Position numbers and translations under genes: made by a program. Positions 49,590 to 57,817 of a DNA stretch of 64,000 bases are shown here, in pieces. Numbering within the stretch: position 1 is the stretch's first letter; every line of letters starts with the position of its first letter. Source of the stretch: Streptomyces sp. NBC_01198 (GTDB taxonomy: Bacteria; Actinomycetota; Actinomycetes; Streptomycetales; Streptomycetaceae); NCBI RefSeq assembly GCF_036010485.1, contig NZ_CP108568.1, positions 6,286,501 to 6,350,500 on the forward strand, in the 5' to 3' direction. The notes beneath the pieces are model-generated. The model was not told where the DNA came from. It did no database searches and worked only from the letters and a program-made list of their open reading frames with translations.

Positions 49590-50579
49590 GTGCTCATCGA
49601 CACCTACGGACGCGTGGCCACCGACCTGCGCGTCTCGCTCACCGACAAGTGCAATCTGCGCTGCACGTACTGCATGCCCGAGGAGGGCCTGCAGTGGCTC
49701 GCCAGGCCCGACCTGCTCACCGACGACGAGATCGTCAGGATGGTGCGGATCGCGGTCACCGACCTCGGCGTCACCGACGTCCGCTTCACCGGCGGCGAAC
49801 CGCTGCTGCGCCCCGGACTCGCCGGCATCGTCGAGCAGTGCGCCACGCTCGACCCGCGCCCCCGGATGTCGCTGACCACCAACGGCATCGGCCTGCGCAG
49901 GACCGCAGAGGCGCTGCACGCCGCGGGCCTCGACCGGGTCAACGTCTCGCTCGACACCCTGCGCCCCGAGGTCTTCCACACCCTGACCCGCAGGGACCGG
50001 CACGCCGACGTGATCGCGGGCCTGGCCGCCGCCTCCGCCGCGGGGCTGGCCCCGCTCAAGGTCAACACGGTGCTGATGCGCGGGGTCAACGACGACGAGG
50101 CGCCCGACCTGCTCGGCTGGGCCCTGGACCACGGCTACGAACTGCGCTTCATCGAGCAGATGCCGCTGGACGCCCAACACGGCTGGCAGCGCACCGACAT
50201 GGTCACCGCCGACGAGATCCTGGGCAGCCTGCGGGCCCGCTTCCGGCTCACCCCGGAAGGCGAGACCGTCCGCGGGTCGGCGCCCGCCGAGCGCTGGCTG
50301 GTGAACGGCGGCCCGGCCCGGGTCGGCGTGATCGGCTCGGTCACCCGCCCGTTCTGCCGGGCGTGCGACCGCACCCGGCTGACCGCCGACGGTCAGGTGC
50401 GCAACTGCCTGTTCGCCCGCGAGGAGTCCGACCTGCGCGGCCCGCTGCGCTCGGGGGCGTCCGACGCGGAGATCGCCGGGCTGTGGAAGGCGGCGATGTG
50501 GGGCAAGAAGCCGGGCTCCGGCCTGGACGACCCGGCGTTCCTCCAGCCGGACCGGCCGATGTCAGCCATCGGCGGCTGA
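49590..50579 (+). CDS. moaA: GTP 3',8-cyclase (molybdenum cofactor biosynthesis protein A)
   Basis: 329 residues. The N-terminal radical-SAM motif is CNLRCTYCMPEEGLQW, followed by VRFTGGEPLLRPGL and SLTTNGIGLRR. The C-terminal cluster motif for GTP binding is RPFCRACDRTRLTADGQVRNCLF, and the chain ends in Gly-Gly. MoaA converts GTP to 3',8-cyclo-GTP, the first step of molybdopterin synthesis. GTG start with a strong GGAGGGAGGCGGAG upstream. Its last 18 bases overlap the convergent small zinc-ribbon gene. Confidence 0.97.
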   Translation: MLIDTYGRVATDLRVSLTDKCNLRCTYCMPEEGLQWLARPDLLTDDEIVRMVRIAVTDLGVTDVRFTGGEPLLRPGLAGIVEQCATLDPRPRMSLTTNGIGLRRTAEALHAAGLDRVNVSLDTLRPEVFHTLTRRDRHADVIAGLAAASAAGLAPLKVNTVLMRGVNDDEAPDLLGWALDHGYELRFIEQMPLDAQHGWQRTDMVTADEILGSLRARFRLTPEGETVRGSAPAERWLVNGGPARVGVIGSVTRPFCRACDRTRLTADGQVRNCLFAREESDLRGPLRSGASDAEIAGLWKAAMWGKKPGSGLDDPAFLQPDRPMSAIGG

Positions 50580-50810
50580 CCGCCGCCCGTCGCCGGCGTC
50601 CTGCTGACGCTCCCACTCGGCCAGCGGCACCACGTCCTTGAGGAAGCCGCGCATGCCGAGGAACTGCGTCAGGTGCTCGCGGTGCTCCTCGCAGGCCACC
50701 CAGGTCTTGCGCCGGTCGGGCGTGTGCAGCTTGGGGTTGTTCCAGGCCAGCACCCACTCCGCGGCCGTGCGGCACCCCTTGGCCGAGCAGATCGGCGTCT
50801 CGTCGTTCAC
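50562..50810 (-). CDS. Small Cys/His protein, possible zinc ribbon
   Basis: 82 residues from a GTG start. ICSAKGCRTAAEWVLAW near the start and VACEEHREHL near residue 45 give a Cys-x4-Cys and Cys-x2-His arrangement fit for one zinc ion. The rest is polar with tryptophans. Homologous short proteins occur in streptomycetes and are often left as hypothetical. Its 3' end overlaps moaA in the opposite direction by 18 bases. Confidence 0.75.
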   Translation of the reverse strand: MNDETPICSAKGCRTAAEWVLAWNNPKLHTPDRRKTWVACEEHREHLTQFLGMRGFLKDVVPLAEWERQQDAGDGRRSAADG

Positions 50811-51046
50811 GCGCCCCAGTAAACCCCACCCCGGCAGGCCCCGGACATGGCGACGCCGGGCAGCCACGGGGGGAGCCGCCCGGCGTCGGTCCATCGCCCC
50901 GACGGGGGATGCGGAGCGCTTACGAAGTATGTCATGCACTGACGCGCTCGCGGGAGTGGAACGTCACCATTGATCTGAGCTTTTCTTGAGGTTCCGCTTC
51001 CGTGCGGCGCTCGCGCCGATCCGGACCGCCGCGCCCCAGCCGCAGG

Positions 51047-51406
51047 TCAGGGACGGTCGGTGGGATCGGTGAACGGCTCGGCGCCGCGTTCCGCTCCGGA
51101 TTCCACTGTGGTTGCCTCAAGCACCGGAACGACCGGCGGGGGGATGTAGGCGGCCGGCGCGACGGGTGCGTTCTCCCGACCGGCATTGGCATAGACCACT
51201 GCGACGTACGGCAGCAGCAGGCCGATTCCCAGAGTCGCCCAGGCCAGCGGGCGCTCGACGTTCCACAGCACCACGGTGAGGATCACCGAGACCGTACGGA
51301 CCGACATCGAGATGATGTACCGGCGCTGCCGTCCGCGTACGTCCTCGGTCAGCCCGGTACGCGCCCCGGAGATCCGGTGGACCTCAGGGCTGCCCTGCTT
51401 CCGCAT
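51047..51406 (-). CDS. DUF3099 family membrane protein
   Basis: 119 residues with two hydrophobic spans, about 30-48 (YIISMSVRTVSVILTVVLW) and 53-73 (PLAWATLGIGLLLPYVAVVY), joined by a short basic/acidic loop, and a soluble Pro-rich tail. This matches the actinobacterial DUF3099 family. Molecular function unknown. Neither neighbour suggests a pathway. Confidence 0.85.
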   Translation of the reverse strand: MRKQGSPEVHRISGARTGLTEDVRGRQRRYIISMSVRTVSVILTVVLWNVERPLAWATLGIGLLLPYVAVVYANAGRENAPVAPAAYIPPPVVPVLEATTVESGAERGAEPFTDPTDRP

Positions 51407-51540
51407 CGCATTCCACCGCCCGCTCGACTGGCCGGGCCGCGCTGCTCACGGGTGGCAGCGCCGCCGCTCCGGCTCGGCACTACGTTACGCCGCGGACCGC
51501 CCGCGCAGCAGGGTGGGGGAGGTGCGCGTCTCCGCCTCCG

Positions 51541-52095
51541 TCAGTCCGCCCGCTGGCGCAGCCACTCCGGCGCCACCGGACCGGTCAGCCACACCCCGTT
51601 CGCGCTGACCCGGAAGACCTGGCCGGCGGCGGCCAGCCCCGCCGCGTCCACCGCGAGCACCACCGGACGGCCGTGCCGCGCTCCCACGCGCACGGCCGTC
51701 TCGCGGTCGGCCGACAGATGCACGTCCTGCCGGGCCATCGGCAGCAGCCCGTCCCGCAGGATCAGCGGCAGGGTGGCCGTCGCCGTCCCGTGGAAGAGCA
51801 CGTCAGGCGGCACCGCGGGGGCCAGGCCGAGCTCCACCGCCACCGTGTGCCCCTGACTGGCCCTGATCCGCCGGCCGTCCTCGGAGAAGGCGAACCGCCG
51901 CTTGTTGTTGGTGGCGACGACGTGGTCGAGCTCGGCGCGGGTCAGCGGCCTGCCGTGGGCGGCGCAGGCGGCGAGCAGCGCCCCCACGTCCACCCAGCCG
52001 CCCTCGTCCAGCGCGACGCCTATCCGCTCCGGCTCGTGCCGCAGCACCAGCGACAGGAACTTCGACGCCTTCACCGTCCGCTTCTCGTCCAGCAT
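51541..52095 (-). CDS. kptA: RNA 2'-phosphotransferase, Tpt1/KptA family
   Basis: 184 residues. VKASKFLSLVLRHEPERIGVALD at the N terminus and VATNNKRRFAFSEDGRRIRASQGH then FHGTATATLPLILRDGLLPM and VHLSADRETAVRVGARHG make the usual Tpt1/KptA winged-helix plus ADP-ribosyltransferase-like fold. In yeast the enzyme removes the 2'-phosphate left after tRNA splicing using NAD+; bacteria lack that reaction, and the bacterial proteins may act on 2'-phosphate or other damaged RNA ends. The ATG has no strong ribosome binding site. Confidence 0.9.
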   Translation of the reverse strand: MLDEKRTVKASKFLSLVLRHEPERIGVALDEGGWVDVGALLAACAAHGRPLTRAELDHVVATNNKRRFAFSEDGRRIRASQGHTVAVELGLAPAVPPDVLFHGTATATLPLILRDGLLPMARQDVHLSADRETAVRVGARHGRPVVLAVDAAGLAAAGQVFRVSANGVWLTGPVAPEWLRQRAD

Positions 52096-52124
52096 CCCCG
52101 TGCCCCCCGACCCTCTTCCGCGCC

Positions 52125-53519
52125 TCAGACGCCCTGGCTGACCGAGCTCATGTTGAAGTCCGGCACCCGCAGGGCCGGCGCCGCGGCCCGGGTGAAGTAG
52201 TCGCTCCACTCGCGCGGCAGCGTCCGCTCGCTGCGGCCCGCCTCGACCGCCCGGCCCAGCAGGTCGACCGGCGACTCGTTGAAGCGGAAGTTGTTCACCA
52301 CCCCGGTCACCTCGCCGCCCTCGACCAGGTAGACGCCGTCCCTGGTCAGACCGGTCAGCAGCAGCGTCGCCGGGTCGACCTCGCGGATGTACCACAGGCA
52401 GGTCAGCAGCAGGCCGCGCTCGGTGGCCGCCACCATCTCGGCCAGCGACTGCCCGCCGCCGCCCTCCAGGATCAGGTTGTCGGCCGCCGGCGCCATCGGC
52501 AGCCCGGTCAGCGCGGCGCTGTGCCGGGTGGTCGGCAGGTGGCGCAGGGTGCCGTCCCGCAGCCAGTCCACCGGACCGACCGGCAGCCCGTTGTCGAAGA
52601 CCGACGACTCGTCGCCCGACGCGTGGGCGACCACGAAGGGCGCCGACTCCAGGCCCGGCTCGCCCGGGTCGCTGCGCAGCGTCAGCGGCAGCTCCGAGAG
52701 CTGCTCGCCCACCCGGGTGCCGCCGCCGGCCTTGCTGAAGACCGTACGGCCCTCGGCCGCGTCCCGGGCGCCCGAGGACCACAGCTGGTAGATCATCAGA
52801 TCCGCGACCGCCGACGGCGGCAGCAGTGTCTCGTACCGCCCGGCCGGCAGGTCGATCTTCCGCTCCGCCCACGCCAGCCGCTGCGCCAGCTCGGCGTCCA
52901 GCGCCCGCGGGTCGACGTCGGTGAAGTCCCTGGTCGCCGCGCCCGCCCAGGCCGAGCGGGTGCGGTCGGGGGACTTCGCGTTGACCTCCAGCGTGCCGGT
53001 CGGCTGGTCGTGCCGCAGCCGCAGCCCCGCCGAGGTGCCCAGATACGTCGAGGTCACCGAGTGGAAGGCGAAGCCGTACAGCTGCCGCCCGCCGGCCCTG
53101 GCGGTGGCGAAGGCCTCGCCGAGCGCGGGCGCGAAGGCCGCGAAGACCTCGGAGGCGGTCTCGGCCGGCGCGTCGGTGAAGTCCGCGGACTGCGGCACCC
53201 CGGTCACCAGCGGCTGCGCGTCCTCGGCGGGACCGGCCTCGCGGGCCGCCGCCTCGGCCGCCCGCACCAGCGGCTCCAACTCGTCTGCGGTCACCGCGGA
53301 CCGCGACACCACGCCGGAGGCGGCGCCCTGCCCGCCGTCCACGGTCGCGATCACCGTCAGCGTCCGGCCGCGCGTCACGCCGTTGGTGGTCAGCGCGTTG
53401 CCGGCCCAGCGCAGGTTCGCGCTGGACTCCTCGTCGGCGATGACCACGCAGCCGTCGGCTGTGGACAGTTCGAGAGCCCGCTCGACAATCTCGTGCGGCT
53501 TCGTCGTCGCCATGCTCAT
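52125..53519 (-). CDS. TldD/PmbA family protein (TldE-like partner)
   Basis: 464 residues. The N-terminal part holds the VTRGRTLTVIATVDGGQGAA stretch, the middle LEVNAKSPDRTRSAW and LPAGRYETLLPPSAVADLM, and the C terminus GVVNNFRFNESPVDLLGRAVE. It lacks the HExxxH metal site seen in its partner, as expected for the TldE/PmbA half of the heterodimer. TldD/TldE is a metalloprotease that clips leader peptides or unfolded peptides. Its ATG overlaps the tldD stop as ATGA, so the two are made together. Confidence 0.9.
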   Translation of the reverse strand: MSMATTKPHEIVERALELSTADGCVVIADEESSANLRWAGNALTTNGVTRGRTLTVIATVDGGQGAASGVVSRSAVTADELEPLVRAAEAAAREAGPAEDAQPLVTGVPQSADFTDAPAETASEVFAAFAPALGEAFATARAGGRQLYGFAFHSVTSTYLGTSAGLRLRHDQPTGTLEVNAKSPDRTRSAWAGAATRDFTDVDPRALDAELAQRLAWAERKIDLPAGRYETLLPPSAVADLMIYQLWSSGARDAAEGRTVFSKAGGGTRVGEQLSELPLTLRSDPGEPGLESAPFVVAHASGDESSVFDNGLPVGPVDWLRDGTLRHLPTTRHSAALTGLPMAPAADNLILEGGGGQSLAEMVAATERGLLLTCLWYIREVDPATLLLTGLTRDGVYLVEGGEVTGVVNNFRFNESPVDLLGRAVEAGRSERTLPREWSDYFTRAAAPALRVPDFNMSSVSQGV

Positions 53520-55039
53520 CGCCCCGCCTCCTGGGTGGTGTTGAGAATCCCCACGCCCCGGAAGAGCGCGGAGGGGCAGCCGTGGCTGACCGCGGCGATC
53601 TGCCCCGGCTGGGCCTTGCCGCAGTTGAAGGCGCCGCCGAGCACGTACGTCTGCGGCCCGCCGACGGCCTCCATCGACCCCCAGAAGTCGGTGGTCGTGG
53701 CCTGGTAGGCGACGTCCTTGAGCTGGCCGGCCAGCCTGCCGTTCTCGATACGGAAGAAGCGCTGCCCGGTGAACTGGAAGTTGTAGCGCTGCATGTCGAT
53801 CGACCAGGAACGGTCGCCGACCACGTAGATGCCGCGCTCGACCCCGCCGATCAGCTCCTCGGTGGACGGCCCGTCCTGGGCCGGCTGGAGCGAGACGTTG
53901 GCCATCCGCTGCACCGGCACGTGGCCGGGGGAGTCGGCGTAGGCGCAGCCGTTGGAGCGGTCGAAGCCGGTGAGCTTGGCGATCCTGCGGTCCAGCTGGT
54001 AGCCGACCAGCACGCCGTCCCTGACCAGGTCCCAGGACTGGCCGGCCACGCCCTCGTCGTCGTAGCCGACGGTGGCCAGGCCGTGCTCGGCGGTGCGGTC
54101 GCCGGTGACGTGCATCAGCGGGGAGCCGTACTTCAGGGTGCCGAGCTGGTCGAACGTCGCGAAGGAGGTGCCCGCGTAGGCGGCCTCGTAGCCGAGCGCG
54201 CGGTCCAGTTCGGTGGCGTGCCCGATGGACTCGTGGATGGTCAGCCACAGGTTGGACGGGTCGACCACCAGGTCGTACGTGCCCGCCTCGACCGAGGGCG
54301 CGCGCATCTTCTCGGCCAGCAGGCCGGGGATCGCGGCGAGTTCGCCGTCCCAGTCCCACCCGCCGTCGGTCAGGTACTCCCAGCCGCGACCGACCGGCGG
54401 GGCCAGGGTGCGCATCGAGTCGAAGCCGCCGGTGCCGGGGTCGACGCTCACCGCGGTGAGCTGCGGGTGCAGCCTGACCCGCTGCTGGGTGGTCGTGGTG
54501 CCCGCGGTGTCGGCGTAGAACTTGTTCTCGTGCACCGCGATCAGCGAGGCGTCGGCGTGCGAGACGCCGTCGGCGGCCAGCAGCCGGCTGCTCCACTCGG
54601 CCAGTAGCCCGGTCTTGTCCGCGTCGGGGACGCCGAAGGGGTCGGTCTCGTACGCCGACACCCACGTGCGGTCCGCGTGCACCGGCTCGTCGGCCAGCTC
54701 CACCCGCTCGTCGGACCCGGCGGCCGCGATGACCTTGGCGCTGAGCTTGGCCATGGCGACGGCCTGCGAGGCGACCTTCGCCGCCGCGTCCATCGTCAGG
54801 TCCACGCCGGAGGCGAAGCCCCAGGCCCCGCCGTGCACCACCCGGACCGCGTAGCCGAGGTCGGTGCTGTCCGAACTCCCGGCCGGCCGCGCGTCCCGCA
54901 GCCGCCAGGCCGCGCTGCGCACCCGCTCCAGGCGGAAGTCGGCGTGGTCGGCGCCGAGCGCGCGCGCCCTGGCCAGCGCCGCGTCGGCGAGCGCCCGCAA
55001 CGGCAGCGCGAGGAATGACTGATCGACCTCATGAGGCAC
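53516..55039 (-). CDS. tldD: TldD-like metalloprotease subunit
   Basis: 507 residues. HESIGHATELDRALGYEAAYAG near residue 270 is the HExxxH zinc motif of TldD, followed by later metal and active-site regions such as FNCGKAQPGQ near the C terminus. With the neighbouring TldE-like protein it forms a protease chamber that degrades unfolded peptides or matures ribosomally made modified peptides (as in microcin B17). No precursor peptide gene is visible within the window. GTG start with GAAGGGAAG ahead of it. Confidence 0.92.
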   Translation of the reverse strand: MPHEVDQSFLALPLRALADAALARARALGADHADFRLERVRSAAWRLRDARPAGSSDSTDLGYAVRVVHGGAWGFASGVDLTMDAAAKVASQAVAMAKLSAKVIAAAGSDERVELADEPVHADRTWVSAYETDPFGVPDADKTGLLAEWSSRLLAADGVSHADASLIAVHENKFYADTAGTTTTQQRVRLHPQLTAVSVDPGTGGFDSMRTLAPPVGRGWEYLTDGGWDWDGELAAIPGLLAEKMRAPSVEAGTYDLVVDPSNLWLTIHESIGHATELDRALGYEAAYAGTSFATFDQLGTLKYGSPLMHVTGDRTAEHGLATVGYDDEGVAGQSWDLVRDGVLVGYQLDRRIAKLTGFDRSNGCAYADSPGHVPVQRMANVSLQPAQDGPSTEELIGGVERGIYVVGDRSWSIDMQRYNFQFTGQRFFRIENGRLAGQLKDVAYQATTTDFWGSMEAVGGPQTYVLGGAFNCGKAQPGQIAAVSHGCPSALFRGVGILNTTQEAGR

Positions 55040-55172
55040 GGCGAACTTCCCTTCGCATCAGCGTGTCCGCAGTGAATCATGCCGCGCCCGGCGGCCGCTG
55101 TGCCGCGAATTTCGGCGCGGCGCCTCGCCGGTGCGGGCCCGGGAGCGGCAACGGGCCTTCGTGCGGGCACCC

Positions 55173-55201
55173 TTGGCTTGGTCCAGACCAATCTCTATGC
55201 T
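55173..55201 (+). promoter_or_regulatory. Promoter with DasR-type operator ahead of the LPMO gene
   Basis: TTGGTCCAGACCAA (55178-55191) is nearly a perfect palindrome and matches the core of the DasR responsive element (consensus around TGGTCTAGACCA) and of the direct repeats in chitinase promoters. It sits between TTGGCT (55173-55178) and TATGCT (55196-55201), which have a 17-base spacing and look like -35 and -10 elements. DasR bound here would block the polymerase, so the LPMO gene should be induced when amino sugars from chitin enter the cell. Confidence 0.75.
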
Positions 55202-55262
55202 CGGGGTACCGCCCTCTCTTGTCCGCACCGCATCACCGCACGCTCGACAAGGAGCCCCCCAC

Positions 55263-56171
55263 ATGTCAGTACGCCGCAAGGCCGCCGCCCTCGGCGCGGT
55301 CGGCGCCACCACCCTGGTCATCGCCGGTCTCACCCCCGGCTCGGCCAGCGCGCACGGAGCGCTCAGCACCCCGGTCAGCCGGATCTCCGCCTGCTACGCG
55401 GAAGGCCCGGAGAACCCCAGGTCCCAGGTCTGCAAGGACCTCGTCGCCGACAGCGGCACCCAGCCGCTGTACGACTGGAACGAGGTCAACATCGCCAACG
55501 CCAACGGGCAGAGCCGGACGATCATCCCCGACGGCCACCTGTGCTCCGCCGACCGCGACAAGTACCGGGCGCTGGACTGGGCCCGCACCGACTGGCCGGC
55601 CACCCCCGTGCAGGCCGGCCAGACCACCGTCACCTTCCGGGTCACCGCACCGCACCGCGGGGTCATGACGCTCTACATCACCAAGCAGGGCTACAACCCG
55701 GCCCAGCCGCTGAAGTGGTCCGACCTGGACAGCGCCCCGATCGCCACCTACACCACCGCGGCCTCCTCGCCCGGCACCTACACCTTCCCCGCCACCCTGC
55801 CGGCCCGCACCGGGCGGCAGCTCATCTACCAGGTGTGGCAGCGCTCCGACAGCCCGGAGGCTTTCTACGGCTGCGCGGATGTCGTCTTCGGACAGACCGC
55901 GCAGGCGGCGAAGGCGGCGACCGCCGAGGTCGCCAAGGCGCCGACCGACGCCCAGATCACCGCCGGCGAGCCGAAGTCGACCGTCGTGCACCACGGCCAC
56001 GGCGGTGACGCGCCCGTCACCTCCACCACCGGCAGCCTCGCGACCAGCACCGTGGCCGCGAGCAGCAGCACCCTGGAGACCGCGCTTTCCGGCAGCGCGA
56101 TCCTGGCCAGCGGAGCCGTCGGGCTGCTGGTCTACAGCCGCCGCCGGGCCGGAGCCCGCAGCCGCGGCTGA
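55263..56171 (+). CDS. AA10 lytic polysaccharide monooxygenase with C-terminal membrane anchor
   Basis: 302 residues. A 30-residue signal peptide ends with SASA, so the mature chain starts with His, which with a second histidine (likely the one in TAPHRGVMTLYITK) forms the copper histidine brace of AA10 enzymes. VSRISACYAEGPENPRSQVC, YDWNEVNIANANGQ and CSADRDKYRALD are the usual chitin- or cellulose-active motifs. After the catalytic domain comes a Thr/Ala/Ser-rich linker and one hydrophobic span (GSAILASGAVGLLVYS) ending in RRRAGARSRG. No LPXTG motif and no carbohydrate-binding domain are present, so it is probably tethered to the membrane. CAAGGAG ribosome binding site. Confidence 0.92.
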   Translation: MSVRRKAAALGAVGATTLVIAGLTPGSASAHGALSTPVSRISACYAEGPENPRSQVCKDLVADSGTQPLYDWNEVNIANANGQSRTIIPDGHLCSADRDKYRALDWARTDWPATPVQAGQTTVTFRVTAPHRGVMTLYITKQGYNPAQPLKWSDLDSAPIATYTTAASSPGTYTFPATLPARTGRQLIYQVWQRSDSPEAFYGCADVVFGQTAQAAKAATAEVAKAPTDAQITAGEPKSTVVHHGHGGDAPVTSTTGSLATSTVAASSSTLETALSGSAILASGAVGLLVYSRRRAGARSRG

Positions 56172-56180
56172 CGGCGGGCG

Positions 56181-56197
56181 CTGTAGGAATCCCACAG
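56181..56197. promoter_or_regulatory. Imperfect palindrome upstream of fabG
   Basis: CTGTAGGAATCCCACAG is an imperfect palindrome (CTGT-GG / CC-ACAG arms round an A-rich centre) about 95 bases before the fabG start codon. It could be an operator for fabG-fabI or part of the end of the LPMO transcript. Confidence 0.4.
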
Positions 56198-56290
56198 GGT
56201 CGGCCGGAGCAGCCTGTCGGGGCCGATTCCCCGGATCGGTGCCGGGAACGATAGCTTTCACGGAGATACTCACGACTGAGGAGTGATCCG

Positions 56291-57010
56291 TTGAGCCGCT
56301 CGGTTCTCGTCACCGGAGGAAACCGGGGCATCGGCCTCGCCATCGCCCGCGCTTTCGCCGACGGGGGCGACAAGGTCGCCATCACCTACCGCTCGGGCGA
56401 GCCGCCGGCCGACCTCGTGGCGCTCGGCGTGCTCGCGCTGCGCTGCGACATCACCGACGCCGAGCAGGTCGAGCAGACCTACAAGGAGATCGAGGCGGCG
56501 CACGGCACCGTCGAGGTGCTGATCGCCAACGCCGGCATCACCCGCGACCAGCTGCTGATGCGGATGTCCGAGGAGGACTTCACCGCCGTCCTCGACACCA
56601 ACCTGACCGGCACCTTCCGGGTGGTCAAGCGGGCCAACCGCGGCATGCTGCGGGCCAGGAAGGGCCGGGTCGTGCTGATCTCCTCGGTCGTCGGCCTGCT
56701 GGGCTCCGCGGGGCAGGCCAACTACGCGGCCTCCAAGGCCGGCCTGGTGGGCTTCGCCCGCTCGCTGGCCCGCGAGCTCGGCTCGCGCAACATCACGTTC
56801 AACGTGGTCGCACCCGGCTTCGTCGACACCGACATGACCCGGGCGCTCACCGACGAGCAGCGCGCGGGCATCGTGGCGCAGGTGCCGCTGGCGCGCTACG
56901 CGCAGCCGGAGGAGATCGCCGCCGCCGTGCGTTTCCTGGCGTCCGACGACGCCGCGTACATCACTGGAGCCGTCATCCCCGTTGACGGCGGATTGGGCAT
57001 GGGTCACTGA
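56291..57010 (+). CDS. fabG: 3-oxoacyl-ACP reductase, FabG-like SDR
   Basis: 239 residues with the intact SDR signature: VLVTGGNRGIGLAIARAFA for NADP binding, LIANAGITRDQLLMRM, SVVGLLGSAGQANYAASKAGL (Ser, Tyr, Lys triad), and IPVDGGLGMGH at the end. It reduces 3-oxoacyl-ACP in fatty acid synthesis. The TTG start is fixed by GAGGAG nine bases upstream. The fabI start codon follows its stop codon by 5 bases, so the two form an operon, the same pair as the actinobacterial fabG1-inhA arrangement. Confidence 0.95.
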   Translation: MSRSVLVTGGNRGIGLAIARAFADGGDKVAITYRSGEPPADLVALGVLALRCDITDAEQVEQTYKEIEAAHGTVEVLIANAGITRDQLLMRMSEEDFTAVLDTNLTGTFRVVKRANRGMLRARKGRVVLISSVVGLLGSAGQANYAASKAGLVGFARSLARELGSRNITFNVVAPGFVDTDMTRALTDEQRAGIVAQVPLARYAQPEEIAAAVRFLASDDAAYITGAVIPVDGGLGMGH

Positions 57011-57015
57011 ACACC

Positions 57016-57786
57016 ATGAGCGGAATCCTCGACGGCAAGCGCATCCTCATCACGGGTGTGCTGATGGAGTCCTCCATCGCCTTCCACACCGCCAAGCTGG
57101 CCCAGGAGCAGGGTGCCGAGATCATCCTGACCGCCTTCCCCCGGCCCACCCTGACCGAGCGGATCGCCCGCAAGCTGCCCCGCCCGACCAAGGTCATCGA
57201 GCTGGACGTGACCAACACCGAGCACCTGGCGGGCCTGGAGAGCGTCGTGCGCGAGGAGCTCGGCGGCCTGGACGGCGTCGTCCACTCGATCGGCTTCGCC
57301 CCGCAGGACGCGCTCGGCGGCAACTTCCTGAACACCCCGTTCGAGTCGGTCGCCACCGCGATGCACGTCTCCGCGTACTCCCTGAAGTCGCTCACCATGG
57401 CCTGCCTGCCGCTGATGACCGACGGCGGCGGCTCGGTGGTCGGCCTCACCTTCGACGCGCAGTACGCCTGGCCGCAGTACGACTGGATGGGTCCGGCCAA
57501 GGCCGCCCTGGAGGCGACGTCCCGCTACCTGGCCCGTGACCTGGGCAAGCAGAACATCCGCTGCAACCTGATCTCGGCCGGGCCGATCGGCTCGATGGCC
57601 GCGAAGTCCATCCCGGGCTTCTCGGAGCTGGCCGACGTGTGGAACCACCGCTCGCCGCTCGAGTGGAACATGTCCGACCCCGAGCCCGCCGGGCGCGGCG
57701 TGGTGGCGCTGCTGTCCGACTGGTTCCCCATGACGACCGGTGAGATCGTGCACGTCGACGGCGGCCTGCACGCCATCGGCGCGTAG
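57016..57786 (+). CDS. fabI: Enoyl-ACP reductase FabI/InhA-type
   Basis: 256 residues. ILITGVLMESSIAFHTAKLAQEQG is the modified NADH-binding loop of FabI/InhA, followed by VHSIGFAPQDALGGNF and the catalytic block AQYAWPQYDWMGPAKAALE (Tyr-x6-Lys), then GPIGSMAAKSIPGF and HVDGGLHAIGA. It makes the last reduction of each fatty acid elongation cycle. It lies in an operon with fabG, 5 bases apart. The Met-rich N-terminal loop resembles that of InhA. Confidence 0.95.
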   Translation: MSGILDGKRILITGVLMESSIAFHTAKLAQEQGAEIILTAFPRPTLTERIARKLPRPTKVIELDVTNTEHLAGLESVVREELGGLDGVVHSIGFAPQDALGGNFLNTPFESVATAMHVSAYSLKSLTMACLPLMTDGGGSVVGLTFDAQYAWPQYDWMGPAKAALEATSRYLARDLGKQNIRCNLISAGPIGSMAAKSIPGFSELADVWNHRSPLEWNMSDPEPAGRGVVALLSDWFPMTTGEIVHVDGGLHAIGA

Positions 57787-57817
57787 GGGCTGCTTCCGTA
57801 CGGGCGTGGTTGCGGGC

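Noticed and set aside
50811..51046. Gap searched for a tRNA or small RNA
   Set aside because: No cloverleaf, no strong hairpin with T-run and no ORF with normal codon bias was found.
51407..51540. Gap between DUF3099 and kptA genes examined for a regulatory RNA
   Set aside because: No conserved motif or symmetric structure was evident.
53516..55039. TldD/TldE pair considered as part of a ribosomal peptide cluster
   Set aside because: No precursor-like small gene or other modification enzymes are adjacent; the pair is common outside such clusters.
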